A DNA stretch of 64,000 nt from Streptomyces sp. ISL-12 (GCF_018614415.1 NZ_JAGGOO010000016.1:62001-126000), one strand, 5' to 3'; shown: positions 23,939 to 32,818, counted from the stretch's first letter. Translations and numbers: made by a program. The notes: a model not told the origin generated them from the letters alone.

Positions 23939-24724
23939 CTATCGCCGGCCGCCGCCGACGGTGGGGACGCAGCGCAGGGCGGCCCCGTACGCGGCGCGCT
24001 CCTCCTCGGGCAGCCCGTCGTCCGTGAACAGGGCGGACACGGCGGACAGCTCGCACACCGGGGCCAGGGACCTGCGGCCCAGTTTGGAGCTGTCGGCCAC
24101 GACGACGACCCGTTCCGCCGCCTCGATCATCGCCTGCTTGACGGCGATCTCGACCACGTTGACGTTGGTGACCCCGGCCCGTGGATGCACGCCTTCGGCG
24201 CCGAGGAAGGCCCAGTCGACGTGCAGTCCGCGCAGCGACGCCACGGCACCCGGACCCACCAGGGTGTAGACGGTGTCGAGCATGACGCCACCGGTCACGT
24301 GGAGCTGGTGGGTGGGGTGGCCGGACAGGCACAGGGCGACCATCAGGTCGTTGGTGATGACGGTCAGGCGCTGCCGCTGCCGCAGCGCCGCCGCCACGTG
24401 GTACATGGTCGAACCGTTGTCGATGATCAGTGACTGACCGTCCTCGACCAGCTCCGCGGCGGCCTCGCCCAGCGCCCGCTTCGCCTCGGACCGTTGGCTG
24501 CGGCGCACGTCGTACGGTGTGTCGACGGCCTCGGCGGGATCGGCGGGCAGCACCCCGCCCCGGGTGCGGCGCACCAGCCCGGCCCGCTCCAGCTGGGCCA
24601 GGTCACGGCGCACGGTCGACCCGTCCACGCAGAACTCGCGCGCCAGTTCCCCGGCTCCGGCGTACCCGTGGGCCCGCACATGCTCCAGCATGGCCTGCCG
24701 GCGCTCGGCCGAGGACTCGGACAC
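23939..24724 (-). CDS. DeoR family transcriptional repressor
   Basis: A 261-residue DeoR regulator. The N-terminal HTH (AERRQAMLEHVRAHGYAGAGELAREFCVDGSTVRRDLAQLERAGLVRRTRGGVL) is canonical. The C-terminal sugar-phosphate sensor domain includes LIIDNGSTMYHVAAAL, VITNDLMVALCL, LHVTGGVMLD and VVVADSSKLGRRSLAPV. The GTG at 24724 follows AGGAGG at good spacing. A TAGGGT -10 and the palindrome 21-34 bp further upstream suggest autoregulation. It sits between the sis-rok operon and the sugar MFS gene, both of which have the same palindrome. The inducer is probably the phosphosugar handled by the SIS protein. Confidence 0.92.
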   Translation of the reverse strand: MSESSAERRQAMLEHVRAHGYAGAGELAREFCVDGSTVRRDLAQLERAGLVRRTRGGVLPADPAEAVDTPYDVRRSQRSEAKRALGEAAAELVEDGQSLIIDNGSTMYHVAAALRQRQRLTVITNDLMVALCLSGHPTHQLHVTGGVMLDTVYTLVGPGAVASLRGLHVDWAFLGAEGVHPRAGVTNVNVVEIAVKQAMIEAAERVVVVADSSKLGRRSLAPVCELSAVSALFTDDGLPEEERAAYGAALRCVPTVGGGRR

Positions 24725-24784
24725 GGGTCAACCTCCTACGTCTTGCCGGTCGGCCGACACCCTACTGCGTCCGGGTGCGGCCGT

Positions 24785-24798
24785 GCACGCGAACGTGC
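24785..24798 (-). promoter_or_regulatory. DeoR operator upstream of its own gene
   Basis: GCACG-CGAA-CGTGC, extendable to TGCACG...CGTGCA. It overlaps the expected -35 position for the TAGGGT box at 24764 to 24759. Confidence 0.65.
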
Positions 24799-24810
24799 AC
24801 GAGTGGCCGG

Positions 24811-26253
24811 TCACGCGCCGCGGAGGCGGTGGCGTTCCTCGGCGGCGGCACGGAAGCGTTCCTCCAGTTGCTCCAGCGTCCGGCCCTTGGTCTCCGGCAT
24901 GCGCAGACAGAACAGTACGAACAGCACACAGACCGCGGTGAACAGCCAGAAGGTGGTGGGCGTGCCCAGTCCGTCGAGCATCGGCAGCGAGGTCAGGCCG
25001 ATCACCAGGTTGGTGGCGAAGATGACGAAGGTGGCCACGCCGGTCGCCTTGGCCCGCACATGCAGCGGGAAGATCTCCGAGATGACGACATAGGCGACCA
25101 GCCCCGGACTCACCGCGTACATCACGATGTAGAGGCAGAGGAAGGCGAACGACAGCCAGTTGGCGCCGGGCAGTCCGGGCACGGACATCACCACGGCGAG
25201 CGCGGCCAGGGTGACCGTCATGCCGACGGCGCCCGCCAGCAGCAGCGGCTTGCGTCCGACCCGGTCCACCAGGGCCATGCCCACCACCGTGAACAGCACG
25301 TTGACGACGCCGAGGCCCACCGTGGCCAGCAGGGAGGAACTGGAGCCCATCCCCGCGGTCTGGAGGATCTGCGGGGCGAAGTAGATGACGAGGTTGATGC
25401 CGCAGCCGTTGGCGAAGAACGCGACCAGCACACCGATCAGCACCATCGGACGCACCCAGGGCGCGTTCAGGTCGCGCCAGCCGCCGCTCCGCCGCGTCTC
25501 CTGCCGGTGCACCGTCTCGATCTCGCGCAGTTCCTCCTCCACGTCGGCCTGGCCGCGCACCCTGCGCAGCAGGTCACGGGCGGCGTCCAGCCGTCCGCGG
25601 GCCACCAGCCAGCGGGGCGACTCCGGCACGAGCAGCACCCCGCCGGCCAGCAGCAGGCCGGGCACGGCGGCCAGTCCGAGCGACCAGCGCCACGCCTGGC
25701 TGTCACCGAACACCGCGTTGACGCCGTAGGCGAGCACGATGCCGAGCGTGGTGAGGAGCTGGTAGCCGGCCACCAGGGCTCCCCGGATGCGGGCCGGGGC
25801 CAGTTCGGCGATGTAGACCGGGACCAGTACGGAGGCGGCGCCCACCCCGGCGCCGAGCACCACCCGGGCGAGCAGCAGCACGGTCAGTGCGGGAGCGGCG
25901 GCCGACAGCAGTGCCCCGAGCGTGAACAGCACACCGGACAGCAGCAGCACCGGACGGCGCCCGAAGCGGTCACCGAGCGGGCCGCCGGACATCGCGCCGA
26001 TCGCGCCGCCGAGCAGCGAGGTGCTCACGACGACGCCCTCCATGAAGCTCGACAGGCCGTAGTCGTCGGCGACGAACCCCGCGGCGCCCCCGGCCACGCC
26101 GGTGTCGTACCCGAAGATCAGGCCGCCGAAGGTGCTGATGGCGATCGCCAGATAGACGTACCACGTCATGCGTCCGGAGCCGGGGCGGAGCTCGGCCGGG
26201 GCGGGCCGGGGAGGAACGGGCGCGCCCTGCCGGGCGCCGGGGTTGGACTGCAT
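24811..26253 (-). CDS. Sugar porter (SP) family MFS transporter
   Basis: A 480-residue 12-helix sugar:H+ symporter. Family signatures are FGYDTGVAGGA in helix 1, GPLGDRFGRRPVLL, VPVYIAELAPARIRGALVAGYQ after helix 5, the PESPRWLVARGR motif before the central loop, VDRVGRKPLLL, and PETKGRTLEQLEE at the C terminus. Start ATG at 26253, with AAGGACGG upstream. It probably imports the sugar used by the ROK/SIS pair. Its promoter region holds the best copies of the shared palindrome. Confidence 0.93.
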   Translation of the reverse strand: MQSNPGARQGAPVPPRPAPAELRPGSGRMTWYVYLAIAISTFGGLIFGYDTGVAGGAAGFVADDYGLSSFMEGVVVSTSLLGGAIGAMSGGPLGDRFGRRPVLLLSGVLFTLGALLSAAAPALTVLLLARVVLGAGVGAASVLVPVYIAELAPARIRGALVAGYQLLTTLGIVLAYGVNAVFGDSQAWRWSLGLAAVPGLLLAGGVLLVPESPRWLVARGRLDAARDLLRRVRGQADVEEELREIETVHRQETRRSGGWRDLNAPWVRPMVLIGVLVAFFANGCGINLVIYFAPQILQTAGMGSSSSLLATVGLGVVNVLFTVVGMALVDRVGRKPLLLAGAVGMTVTLAALAVVMSVPGLPGANWLSFAFLCLYIVMYAVSPGLVAYVVISEIFPLHVRAKATGVATFVIFATNLVIGLTSLPMLDGLGTPTTFWLFTAVCVLFVLFCLRMPETKGRTLEQLEERFRAAAEERHRLRGA

Positions 26254-26332
26254 GCGTGACCGTCCTTGCGTGCTGGTGGCGGAGCGTCGCCTGACCGGCG
26301 GATCTCCATGGGGGTGGGAAGGATCCTCCGCT

Positions 26333-26391
26333 GCACGGTTGCGTGCGGTCAATAGCGGCAATCGTGCGGAAACAACTGCACGGTTCCGTGT
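26333..26391 (-). promoter_or_regulatory. DeoR operators and -35 box of the sugar transporter gene
   Basis: GCACG-GTTG-CGTGC at 26333-26346 lies directly downstream, in the minus direction, of TTGACC (26352 to 26347). GAGGAT, 18 bp further on, is a good -10. A half-site CGTGC is at 26363-26367, again 21 bp from the first CGTGC, and a near-copy GCACG-GTTC-CGTGT is at 26378-26391. Confidence 0.72.
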
Positions 26392-26482
26392 TTCGATCGG
26401 GCTGCACGGGTGTTTCGTACGGACGTCGTGTCCGGTGGGCCGGTCGGTCCGGCGCCGGTGGTTCTCCTCCTGAAGACCGGGA

Positions 26483-26499
26483 ATACCCCCGGGGGGTAT
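26483..26499 (+). promoter_or_regulatory. CsoR-like operator
   Basis: ATACCCCCGGGGGGTAT is a near-perfect palindrome of the TA-C(n)G(n)-TA type bound by copper-sensing CsoR-family repressors. It lies 63 bp upstream of the DUF4396 gene, where a promoter is expected. No csoR gene is in the window. Confidence 0.55.
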
Positions 26500-26561
26500 G
26501 GTGTTCCGAGTGTGTGAAGCACCGGTGACGGGGCACGTCGAACGGGAATGGGGATGACGTC

Positions 26562-27056
26562 ATGGTCCACAGCACGCACCACACCGGACACCACGGTCCG
26601 CACGACGGCCCGCACACCGCCGCGGCGTCCTGGCCCATGGCGGTGAAGGCGACGCTGCACTGTCTGACCGGCTGTGCCGTCGGTGAGATTCTCGGCATGG
26701 TCATCGGCACCGCCCTGATGTGGGGCAACGTCCCGACCATGGCGCTGGCGATCGCGCTCGCCTTCGTGTTCGGCTACTCGTTCACCCTGTTCGGCGTCCG
26801 CCGCTCCGGCCTGGACCTCAGAGCCGCGATCAGGGTCGCGCTCGCCGCCGACACCGTGTCCATCGCCGTGATGGAACTCGTCGACAACGGCATCATCGCC
26901 CTGGTCCCCGGAGCCATGGACGCACACCTGTCGGACGGGCTGTTCTGGTCGGCGCTCCTGGGCGGGTTCGGCGTCGCCTTCCTGATCACGACCCCGGTCA
27001 ACAAGTGGATGATCGGCCGCGGCAAGGGTCACGCCGTCGTCCACGCCCACCACTGA
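26562..27056 (+). CDS. DUF4396 membrane protein
   Basis: A 164-residue protein with a His-rich N terminus (HSTHHTGHHGPHDGPH) that could bind metal, then four hydrophobic segments (about 27-50, 52-75, 88-112 and 128-150). CLTGCAVGEILGMVIG and ADTVSIAVMELVDNGIIALVPGA are the conserved DUF4396 motifs. It ends with a His-containing tail. Function is not established. The His-rich ends and the CsoR-like site upstream suggest a link to copper or related metals, which is inference. It is monocistronic, followed by a strong hairpin. Confidence 0.85.
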   Translation: MVHSTHHTGHHGPHDGPHTAAASWPMAVKATLHCLTGCAVGEILGMVIGTALMWGNVPTMALAIALAFVFGYSFTLFGVRRSGLDLRAAIRVALAADTVSIAVMELVDNGIIALVPGAMDAHLSDGLFWSALLGGFGVAFLITTPVNKWMIGRGKGHAVVHAHH

Positions 27057-27058
27057 GG

Positions 27059-27093
27059 CGCCGGCCTCCCGAGCGGTTACGGGGGGGCCGGCG
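27059..27093 (+). terminator. Hairpin terminator after the DUF4396 gene
   Basis: CGCCGGCCTCCC (27059-27070) pairs with GGGGGGCCGGCG (27082-27093), with a single G-T wobble and an 11-base loop. It starts 3 bp after the stop codon. Confidence 0.75.
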
Positions 27094-27274
27094 TGTCAGC
27101 GGAGCGGGCGGACCAGGACCCGTCGCAGGTCGCGGAGGTCGACGTCGAAGGTGTCGGCCCGTGGTGCGCAGCCCCGGGATTCGGCGGCGGCATGTCGCTC
27201 GGCGCAGCCGCCGCTCAGCGCAGCCGCGCTGCGGTGGACGGCCATGACACGGCCGTGGACCGGTGGGCGGGACG

Positions 27275-28525
27275 TCACCAGTTCTTGTACCGCACCTCGC
27301 CCAGGCCGCAGAACGTGCAGCCGGCGCTCAGGAAGTCCTCCGTGCGGCGGAACTCCTCGTCGGCCAGGTGCCACCGCAGCCACGCGGTGATGATGTGCTG
27401 ACCGTTGCGCGTGGCGGCGATGTGATCGGTGCCGTCGAGGATGCTGAACCACACCGGGACATCGGTGTTGGTGTAGTCGCGCTCCACGTTCGAGGTGGCG
27501 AAGTCGTCGTCGCCGCCGATGTAGAGGGCCGGATTGCGCAGACTGTCCGGGCCGTTGCCGTCGAAGGAGCCGCCCGCCACGTGGACGGTGGTCTCCAGCC
27601 GCGGGTCGTCGGCGACGTCGAACGTCCCGATCGATCCGCGGGAATGGCCGCCGAAGGCCACCTCGGTGAGATCGAGGTCCTGGTACAGCGGGTCGCCGGA
27701 GTCGGTGTTCACGTCCTCCAGCCAGTCGAGGGCGTCGACCATGTAGGCGCCGCTGCTGGACGAGACCTCGCTGTAGACCACGAACCCGTGCGACGCCCAC
27801 TGGCGCAGCATGTCCTCGTAGGCCGCCGGGTCGGAGCCCGCGCCCGGGCCCCAGACGAGGACCGGGTGGTCCACACCGTCCCGGCCGGCGGCGGCCGGGT
27901 ACACCAGCCATCCGTCGCCGCCGGGGCCGGCCGACTCGTCGACGGTCACCGCGTACGGCCCCGGCGCGGTCACGTCGGACACCGGAGGCAGGGACCCGGG
28001 CGGGGGATCGCCCGGCCCGCCGTCGCCCGCCGCCTCGACCAGCACGTCGTCGACCGTCAGCGACTCCAGGACGCTGTTGGCGTCCAGCGAGAACCGCAGT
28101 CGCAGCTGGTGTCCGTCGACCGACGCGGGCAGGCGGAACGACGCCGCGCCGGTGGCGGTGCGCGCCGACTCCAGCGAGGTGAACGACCCGCCGTCGACCG
28201 AGTAGGCGGCGGTGAACGTCTCCCCGAGGTCCAGCCCGGACGCCGCCCGGGTGTACGACACCGTCACCTCGCTGTGCCCGGTCAGATCGATGGGCGCGGA
28301 CGTCAGCGACGGGTCGGAGAGCAGCGAACCGCTCAACCGGGCGCCGTACGTGCCGGTGGTGACGGAGCCGTCGGCGGTGAAGGTGCCGAGCCCGTCGGAG
28401 AAGTCCTCGCCGTAGACCGCGCCGGCGGCGGCAGCGGGAGGCGTGAGCGTACCGGCGGCTCCCACGGACAGGGCGGTGAGGGCCACGGTGCCGCACACGC
28501 GTAAGCGCCAACTGGAACGAGACAT
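27275..28525 (-). CDS. Secreted alpha/beta hydrolase with N-terminal beta-sandwich
   Basis: A 416-residue exported enzyme. A signal peptide (about 1-33, cleaved near PPAAAAG) leads to a beta-sandwich, carbohydrate-binding-like domain (about 37-165, YGEDFSDGLGTFTADGSVTTGTYGARL), a GDPPPGSLPPV linker and an alpha/beta-hydrolase domain. The nucleophile elbow is FGGHSRGSIG, and GTDHIAATR carries a likely catalytic His. CTFC near the C terminus may form a disulfide. The hydrolase half resembles the chlorophyllase/polyester-hydrolase branch. Start ATG at 28525, with GGAGGG upstream. It is divergent from a TetR gene that may control it. Substrate unknown. Confidence 0.85.
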   Translation of the reverse strand: MSRSSWRLRVCGTVALTALSVGAAGTLTPPAAAAGAVYGEDFSDGLGTFTADGSVTTGTYGARLSGSLLSDPSLTSAPIDLTGHSEVTVSYTRAASGLDLGETFTAAYSVDGGSFTSLESARTATGAASFRLPASVDGHQLRLRFSLDANSVLESLTVDDVLVEAAGDGGPGDPPPGSLPPVSDVTAPGPYAVTVDESAGPGGDGWLVYPAAAGRDGVDHPVLVWGPGAGSDPAAYEDMLRQWASHGFVVYSEVSSSSGAYMVDALDWLEDVNTDSGDPLYQDLDLTEVAFGGHSRGSIGTFDVADDPRLETTVHVAGGSFDGNGPDSLRNPALYIGGDDDFATSNVERDYTNTDVPVWFSILDGTDHIAATRNGQHIITAWLRWHLADEEFRRTEDFLSAGCTFCGLGEVRYKNW

Positions 28526-28764
28526 GTCGGAAATCCCTCCTGGCCGCGCCGGCCGGCTGCGCCGTCGGCGCGGGGTCGTGTCGTCGGTTGCGGGGACGTG
28601 CCTGCCTGTCGCGGTTGCCGAAGGAGAACGTCTCGGCACCGGAACGAGCCGATTCAAGCGGGGAGCCGCGACGCGGGAACCACGTGAATCACCGGTGCGG
28701 CGCGGCGGGGCCCGGCACCGGGACCGGACCCGGCGGGGCCTTGCGCGGCCGGTATTCTTCGGGG

Positions 28765-29364
28765 GTGACGCAACACCCCAGGCCGGACGAACGGCGGTCC
28801 CCGAACCCCGGTCCGAAAGCCGCCGCCCGCAACCGGGCGGCCCTGATCGCCGCCGCCCGGGAGATCTACGCGGAGGCCGGCCTCAACGCCCCGCTGTCCG
28901 CGATCGCACGCCGGGCCGGCGTCGGACAGGGCGTTCTCTACCGGCACTTCCCCGACCGGGCCGCCGTCGCGGCCGCCGTGCTGGAGGAGAACGTGCGGCA
29001 GGTCGAGCAGGCCGCAGCGGCCGAGGGCGCCACCTTCGAGGACGCCCTTGGTGTCCTGTCCTGGCACCTGACGGAGTCGTCGGCCTTCATCAGCCTGCTG
29101 CACGCCGACGAGGCGGACCGGCGATCCGGGACCTCCGCGACCCACGCGTACGCCCGCGCCCTCTCCGAACGGGTCGAGCGCGCGCTGCGCGACCGCCTGC
29201 CGCCGGGGCACCGGCTGGCCGCGGCCGACGATCTGACGCTCGCCGTCGCCATGGTCTCCGGTGCCGTCATCGGCCCGACCCACGAGGAGCGGACCGCCCG
29301 GGTACTGGCGGCCTGGCGGCTTCTCGGCGTCGAGGTGGGGCCGGTGCGGCCGTTCGAGGGGTGA
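28765..29364 (+). CDS. TetR family regulator
   Basis: A 199-residue TetR protein. The HTH lies at about 27-72: RAALIAAAREIYAEAGLNAPLSAIARRAGVGQGVLYRHFPDRAAVAAAVLEENV. The C-terminal half is a helical ligand domain. The GTG at 28765 was chosen because it opens the conserved part and follows GGGG. It is divergent from the secreted hydrolase (240-bp gap) and convergent with the lasso exporter gene. The target is probably the hydrolase promoter. Confidence 0.88.
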   Translation: MTQHPRPDERRSPNPGPKAAARNRAALIAAAREIYAEAGLNAPLSAIARRAGVGQGVLYRHFPDRAAVAAAVLEENVRQVEQAAAAEGATFEDALGVLSWHLTESSAFISLLHADEADRRSGTSATHAYARALSERVERALRDRLPPGHRLAAADDLTLAVAMVSGAVIGPTHEERTARVLAAWRLLGVEVGPVRPFEG

Positions 29365-29510
29365 GCGCGGACGGGGCGTCAGCCGCCGACGGACCGGCGG
29401 ACGGGCACCTCGGCGAGCCTCTCCGCGCAGTGATCGTTCCCGCGTACGGGCGGGACCTCCTCCGGCTCCCGTCCGGCACCGCCCCGAAACCGCAGGCGCC
29501 CCTCCGCGCC

Positions 29511-31304
29511 TCAGGGCACCAGCAACTGTCCGGCCGCCAGGGCACGGTAAAGGGCGTCCCCGGCGAGCAGTTCCTCGTGGGTGCCGGTGGCCCGTACCCG
29601 GCCGGACTCCATCACGACGATGCGGTCGGCCATGGTCACGGTGGACAGCCGGTGCGCGATGACCACGACCGTCGTCTCGCGCGCCACGTCCACGACCACG
29701 TCGCGCAGGGCGCGTTCGTTGGCGGCGTCGAGCTGGGACGTGGCCTCGTCCAGGAGCAGCAGCCGGGGCCGGCGCAGCAGCGCCCGGGCGATGGCCACCC
29801 GCTGGCGTTCGCCGCCGGACAGCCGCGTGCCCCGGTGGCCGACCGGCGTGTCGAGCCCCTGGGGCAGGGCGCGCGCGAACGCGTCGAGACGGGTGCGGAC
29901 GAGCACCTCGCCGATCTCGTCCTCGGTGGCGTCGGGGGCGGCGAACAGCAGGTTCTCCCGCAGCGTGCCGGAGAGCACGGGCGCGTCCTGCTCGATGTAG
30001 CCGATGCCGGCCCGCAGGTCGGCCAGGGGGAGGTCGCGTACGTCCCGGCCGTCGATGAGAACCCGGCCGGAGGTCGGCTCGTAGAACCGTTCCAGCAGGG
30101 CGAACACGGTGGACTTGCCCGCCCCGGACGGGCCGACCAGGGCGGTCATCCGGCCGCCGGGCGCGGTGAAGTCCACTGCCCGGTGCACGTCGGGCAGTTC
30201 GGGCCGGTAGCGGAAGGAGACCTTCTCGAAGGTGACGGTGGCCGGGGGACCGGCCCGCCCGCCCGTGCTCACGTCGCGGCTCTCCGGCGGGGCCTCCGGG
30301 GCGGTGTCGGTCTCCAGGAGGTCGATCTCCCGCAGCCGGGCCACGGCCGCCGCCCCGACGTGGAACTGCGTGGTCGCCTGGATCAGCTCGGACACCGGCT
30401 GCGTCAGGTAGAAGAGCAGCATCAGGAAGGCCACCAGCACCGAGACCTCGACGGTCCCCGACGCCACCCGGGCGCCGCCCACACTCAGGACGCACAGGAA
30501 CGACAACTGCACGGACAGGCCCGCCGAGGTGCCCATCAGCGCCTGCCAGCCGGCCGCCCGGACACCGCTGCGCCAGGCCTCGTCGGCACTCCGGTGCACC
30601 GCGGCCGTCTCCCGGTCCTCGGCCCCGGACGCCTTCACCGTCCGCAGGGCGCCCAGGGCCCGTTCCAGTACGGCGCCCATCTCACCCACCGCGGCCTGGG
30701 CCCGCGCGGTGGCCCGCGCGATACGGGGCATGGTGACGGCCAGCACCGCGCAGGTGAGCGCGATGACACCGGCGGTCACGCCGAGCAGTACCGGGTCGAG
30801 CAGCCCCATCGTCACGGTGACGCCCGTCAGGGCGAGCGTACTGGTGACGGCCGAGACCAGTGACTGGGTGGTGACCTGCCGGAGCAGCGTCGTGTCCGAG
30901 GAGACCCGCGACAGGAGGTCACCGGGTTCCAGCCGGTCGAGTTCGGTGATCCTCAGACGCAGCAGCCTGCCCGTGATCCCGTGCCGGGCGCCGCGCACCA
31001 CCGACTCGGCGGCGCGCGCCAGGACGTACTGGCCGAGTGCGCGCAGCACGGCGCCGAGCACGACGAGCACCGAGAGGGCGGTCAGGGCGCCGGTGACGGG
31101 CCGCCGGTCGCCGAGGCCGTCGATCAGTTCCTTGGCCGCGAGCGGCTGGGCCAGCATGGCCGCCGTACCGGCGAGACCCAGCAGTCCGCCGCAGACGATC
31201 CGCGGCAGCTGACCGCGGGCGTACCGCAGCAGGGCACGGCCGGTCGTGCGCAGCGTCAGGGAGGCGAGGGGGAGCGGCGGGGCGGCGGGCGGCCGGGCGC
31301 GCAC
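29511..31304 (-). CDS. ABC exporter (fused membrane and ATPase domains) of the lasso peptide cluster
   Basis: A 597-residue half-transporter. Six membrane helices occupy about 30-320, and the ATPase domain about 345-590 carries Walker A GPSGAGKST, the signature RLSGGERQRVA, Walker B LLLLDEATS and the H-loop IAHRLST. Lasso clusters often end with such an exporter, which also gives self-protection. It starts with GTG at 31304, nine bases after the oxidoreductase stop, with TGAGGG upstream, and so belongs to the lasso operon. No peptidase C39 domain is present, as expected when the leader is removed by the B proteins. Confidence 0.9.
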   Translation of the reverse strand: MRARPPAAPPLPLASLTLRTTGRALLRYARGQLPRIVCGGLLGLAGTAAMLAQPLAAKELIDGLGDRRPVTGALTALSVLVVLGAVLRALGQYVLARAAESVVRGARHGITGRLLRLRITELDRLEPGDLLSRVSSDTTLLRQVTTQSLVSAVTSTLALTGVTVTMGLLDPVLLGVTAGVIALTCAVLAVTMPRIARATARAQAAVGEMGAVLERALGALRTVKASGAEDRETAAVHRSADEAWRSGVRAAGWQALMGTSAGLSVQLSFLCVLSVGGARVASGTVEVSVLVAFLMLLFYLTQPVSELIQATTQFHVGAAAVARLREIDLLETDTAPEAPPESRDVSTGGRAGPPATVTFEKVSFRYRPELPDVHRAVDFTAPGGRMTALVGPSGAGKSTVFALLERFYEPTSGRVLIDGRDVRDLPLADLRAGIGYIEQDAPVLSGTLRENLLFAAPDATEDEIGEVLVRTRLDAFARALPQGLDTPVGHRGTRLSGGERQRVAIARALLRRPRLLLLDEATSQLDAANERALRDVVVDVARETTVVVIAHRLSTVTMADRIVVMESGRVRATGTHEELLAGDALYRALAAGQLLVP

Positions 31305-31313
31305 GGCGGGCCC

Positions 31314-32387
31314 TCAGCGGGCGGCCGGGGCCGGGCGGGAGCCGACGCGGCGCCGTACCGCCGGGAAGACCCGCGTCGCGAGCCGCTCCAGGTGGGCCAG
31401 CGTCTCGTCCGTCCCCTCGGCTCCCTCCACCTGGCACATGACGCGGGTGCAGCCGGAGACGCCGATGTGGTGCGCCAGCCGCTCCACGCAGGTCTCCACC
31501 GGCCCGACCGGGTGGTGGGCGAGGATCCGGCCCGCCAGCGTCGCGACGTGCTCCTCGGTCACCGGCGGCGCGGCCGGCAGCGACGGGTCGGGCGGCAGAC
31601 CGCGGTGCTGGTTGAGCGCGAGGATGAACCGGGCCCGGTCCCGCATCAGCCGCTCGGCCTCCCGCGGGGAGCCGGTCACCCGGGTGAACACGGCGAACGC
31701 GTGCCCGCCCACGGGCGCGCCCGCACCGGTGGCGCGGACCCGCCGGGCGTGGAGGGCCACCATCTCCGCCTTCGCCTCGGCGCTCTTGTCGAAGAACAGC
31801 ATCAGCGGCAGTCCCCGGTCGGCGGCCAGCTCGATCGAGGCGGGGGAGCCGGCCGCCACGTACACCGGCGGGTGCGGTGAGGTGCGCGCCGCGGGCAGCG
31901 GCCGGACCGACGGCGGGGCGGGCGCCGCGAGACCCGTGGGCACCTCGCCGCGCAGCGCGTCGAGCAGGCGGTCCAGCGGCCGGCCCAGCCCGGCCCGCCA
32001 GTCGCCGATCCCGCCGCCCAGCACCTCGTACTCGACACCCGGGACGCCGCGCCCCACCCCGAGGACGAACCGGCCGCCCGACACCTGGTCGAGCAGCGCC
32101 GCCTGCTCGGCCGTGTGCACGGGCGAGTGCAGCGGCAGGACGGTCACCGCCGTGCCGACGTGGACACGCTCCGTCCGGCCCAGCAGGTACGCGGCGAGGG
32201 CCAGTGCCGACGGGTTGACGGCGGAGTCGAGGAAGTGGTGCTCGGTCAGCCACACGTCGTCCAGACCGAGCGCCTCCGCGCCCCTGGCCACCGCCACCGT
32301 ACGGGCGAGTACTTCGGAGTCCGTCTGGCCCGGGTACCGGTCGGTGGTCAGCAGGACGCCGAACCGGACGCCGCCGTCCGCCGTCAT
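31314..32387 (-). CDS. LLM-class flavin-dependent oxidoreductase in the lasso operon
   Basis: A 357-residue bacterial-luciferase-like monooxygenase. VRFGVLLTTDRYPGQTDSEVLARTVAVARGAEALGLDDVWLTEHHFLDSAVNPSAL is the family N terminus. GTAVTVLPLHSPVHTAEQAALLDQVSGGRFVLGVGRG and YVAAGSPASIELAADRGLPLM are the barrel strands binding FMN (or F420). The ATG overlaps the leader peptidase stop (ATGA), so it is made together with the lasso machinery. The most direct reading is a tailoring enzyme oxidising the peptide, for example at Trp or Tyr. Chance inclusion in the operon cannot be excluded. Confidence 0.88.
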   Translation of the reverse strand: MTADGGVRFGVLLTTDRYPGQTDSEVLARTVAVARGAEALGLDDVWLTEHHFLDSAVNPSALALAAYLLGRTERVHVGTAVTVLPLHSPVHTAEQAALLDQVSGGRFVLGVGRGVPGVEYEVLGGGIGDWRAGLGRPLDRLLDALRGEVPTGLAAPAPPSVRPLPAARTSPHPPVYVAAGSPASIELAADRGLPLMLFFDKSAEAKAEMVALHARRVRATGAGAPVGGHAFAVFTRVTGSPREAERLMRDRARFILALNQHRGLPPDPSLPAAPPVTEEHVATLAGRILAHHPVGPVETCVERLAHHIGVSGCTRVMCQVEGAEGTDETLAHLERLATRVFPAVRRRVGSRPAPAAR

Positions 32388-32818
32388 CGCTCCGCCCGGT
32401 CCGCCGCGGGCACGGACACGCGCTGCAACGGGCGGAACAACTCGACGCCCCCGCCCTCGCCGACGGGACGGCCGTCCACCTCCACCCAGGCGTGCGCGCG
32501 GAACGGCTCGGTGCGCACGCCGGTGCACCAGTCCGGCCACTGCCCCCGCACCCGGCACAGCAGCACGGTGGCCACCGAACGCTGCAGACACCCCTGCCCG
32601 GCGCAGGTGCGGCTGACGGACACCACCGCCCGGCGGCTGAGCAGGGCCTGTGCCTCGGCGCAGGGACGGGCGCCGCGGGCGACGGCGCGCAGTACCCGGC
32701 GCAGCCGGCCGGGAGACAGCCGGATCAGCAGCCAGGCCGCCGTCACGGCGAGCCGGGCGAGCAGCGCGTCACCCCGGGAGAGCGGGGCCCGTGCTTCGGG
32801 TACGACGGGGAAGGTCAT
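32384..32818 (-). CDS. Lasso peptide leader protease B2 (transglutaminase-like)
   Basis: A 144-residue cysteine protease of the lasso B2 family. The Cys/His/Asp triad is visible: Cys in GQGCLQRSVATVLLCR, His in FRAHAWVEVDG, and Asp in that same VEVDG. It cuts the leader from the precursor bound by the RRE protein in the cytoplasm. Length and the short amphipathic N-terminal helix (LLARLAVTAAWLLIRLSPGRLRRVLRA) fit the family. ATGA overlaps on both sides link it to the RRE gene and the oxidoreductase. Confidence 0.93.
   Translation of the reverse strand: MTFPVVPEARAPLSRGDALLARLAVTAAWLLIRLSPGRLRRVLRAVARGARPCAEAQALLSRRAVVSVSRTCAGQGCLQRSVATVLLCRVRGQWPDWCTGVRTEPFRAHAWVEVDGRPVGEGGGVELFRPLQRVSVPAADRAER

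Noticed and set aside
27093..27401. Small plus-strand gene after the DUF4396 gene
   Set aside because: It lies beyond a strong terminator, has no family pattern and overlaps the end of the secreted hydrolase gene on the other strand.
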